Part shown: one piece after another, positions 63,612-64,000 of the stretch | How the letters are laid out: each line of letters opens with the position of its first letter | Numbering within the stretch: the first letter of the stretch is position 1 | From: Hyphomicrobiales bacterium | GTDB lineage: Bacteria > Pseudomonadota > Alphaproteobacteria > Rhizobiales > Rhizobiaceae | Length of the DNA: 64,000 nucleotides | Assembly: GCA_900472675.1 (NCBI GenBank) | Contig: UCJA01000015.1 | Location: 310,001-374,000 of the forward strand | Direction: 5' to 3' | The notes under the pieces: model-generated | Databases searched by the model: none | Seen by the model: only the letters and a program-made list of their open reading frames with translations | What the model was told of the DNA's origin: nothing | Position numbers and translations under genes: made by a program

Positions 63612-64000
63612 ATGGCCAGCACACAGTCCAGCTTCTCTTACGAAGACCTTATCGCCTGCGCCCATGGCACATTGTTCGGGCAGGGTAACGCGCAGCTGCC
63701 GTTGCCGCCGATGCTGATGGTTCACCGCATCACGGATATTTCCGAGACCGGCGGCGCCTTCGACAAGGGTTATCTTCGCGCGGAATACGACGTGCGCCCC
63801 GACGACTGGTACTTTCCCTGCCATTTCGAAGGCAATCCCATCATGCCGGGTTGCCTTGGCCTTGACGGCATGTGGCAGCTGACCGGCTTCTTCCTGGGCT
63901 GGCTCGGCGAGCCCGGCCGGGGAATGGCGCTCTCCACGGGCGAAGTGAAGTTCAAGGGCATGGTACGCCCCGACACGAAGCTTCTGGAATACGGCATCGA
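63612..64000 (+). CDS. fabA: 3-hydroxydecanoyl-ACP dehydratase, N-terminal part (3' end outside window)
   Basis: FabA dehydrates 3-hydroxyacyl-ACP and isomerises the C10 product to begin unsaturated fatty acid synthesis. The first 129 residues are present. They show the hot-dog fold with catalytic His71 and Asp85 in [20 protein letters not shown], which is the FabA rather than FabZ active site. The N-terminal segment [20 protein letters not shown] is typical for rhizobia. The frame is open at the window edge. fabB and fabI would be expected next. It is divergent from irr. Confidence 0.97.
   Translation, partial: MASTQSSFSYEDLIACAHGTLFGQGNAQLPLPPMLMVHRITDISETGGAFDKGYLRAEYDVRPDDWYFPCHFEGNPIMPGCLGLDGMWQLTGFFLGWLGEPGRGMALSTGEVKFKGMVRPDTKLLEYGI

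Overview
The window looks like a chromosomal segment of an alphaproteobacterium of the order Hyphomicrobiales (Rhizobiales), most likely family Rhizobiaceae. The coding sequence is uniformly GC-rich. Most core genes have typical rhizobial form: a CP4-like class II EPSP synthase, an Irr-type Fur regulator divergent from fabA, a FYDLN-acid protein beside aroA, a short DEDDy ribonuclease D, and an ExsH-like RTX glycanase. No species name is claimed.

Layout. 1-4.8 kb: 3' end of infB with its terminator, then exbB-exbD-tonB (energy for outer-membrane iron uptake) and an Ldh2-family dehydrogenase. 4.8-7.9 kb: a minus-strand small RNA with three CCUCCUCCC-loop hairpins, a ribonuclease D-like exonuclease and a large low-complexity protein. 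7.9-12.65 kb: the minus-strand operon aroA-cmk-rpsA, a FYDLN-acid protein and tRNA-Ala(GGC). 12.8-26.8 kb: an accessory block next to the tRNA, holding a degenerate SDR, an AraC regulator, a 942-aa winged-helix/NB-ARC regulator divergent from an operon for an alpha/beta hydrolase, cytochrome c and an IorAB-type molybdenum hydroxylase, then an MFS exporter, an aldo/keto reductase, a TehA-like channel, an AhpD-like protein and an unknown protein. 26.8-31.9 kb: a hybrid histidine kinase with a ParD-like ribbon-helix-helix domain at its N terminus, and an RTX/GH16 glycanase.

31.9-42.3 kb: an amino-sugar catabolic island. A minus-strand arm (murQ, solute-binding protein, two permeases, MocA-type oxidoreductase, ATPase) and a plus-strand arm (BadF-type kinase, GntR regulator, SIS deaminase, nagA) diverge from an intergenic region that carries two copies of the same TGGTAT-N5-TGGYAT element. 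The genes suggest ABC uptake of GlcNAc/MurNAc-like sugars and their conversion to fructose-6-phosphate. 42.3-49.4 kb: a TctDE two-component system, a DUF1993 protein, an orphan periplasmic binding protein and the tricarboxylate transporter tctCBA. 49.4-57.7 kb: dctQMP-marR-glsA (TRAP transporter, regulator, glutaminase) divergent from a 1203-residue 5-oxoprolinase, consistent with pyroglutamate/glutamine use. 57.8-64 kb: DMT exporter, YhiN-type flavoprotein, DUF1275, YdcF and TRIC-channel proteins, a secreted hypothetical, irr and the 5' part of fabA.

The signals most worth pursuing are the triple-hairpin anti-SD-like sRNA (about 4907-5025, minus strand), the RHH-histidine kinase fusion with a perfect 15-bp inverted repeat just upstream of its start (29954-29994), and the duplicated operator of the amino-sugar island. 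No CRISPR array, insertion sequence, integrase or prophage gene was recognised.
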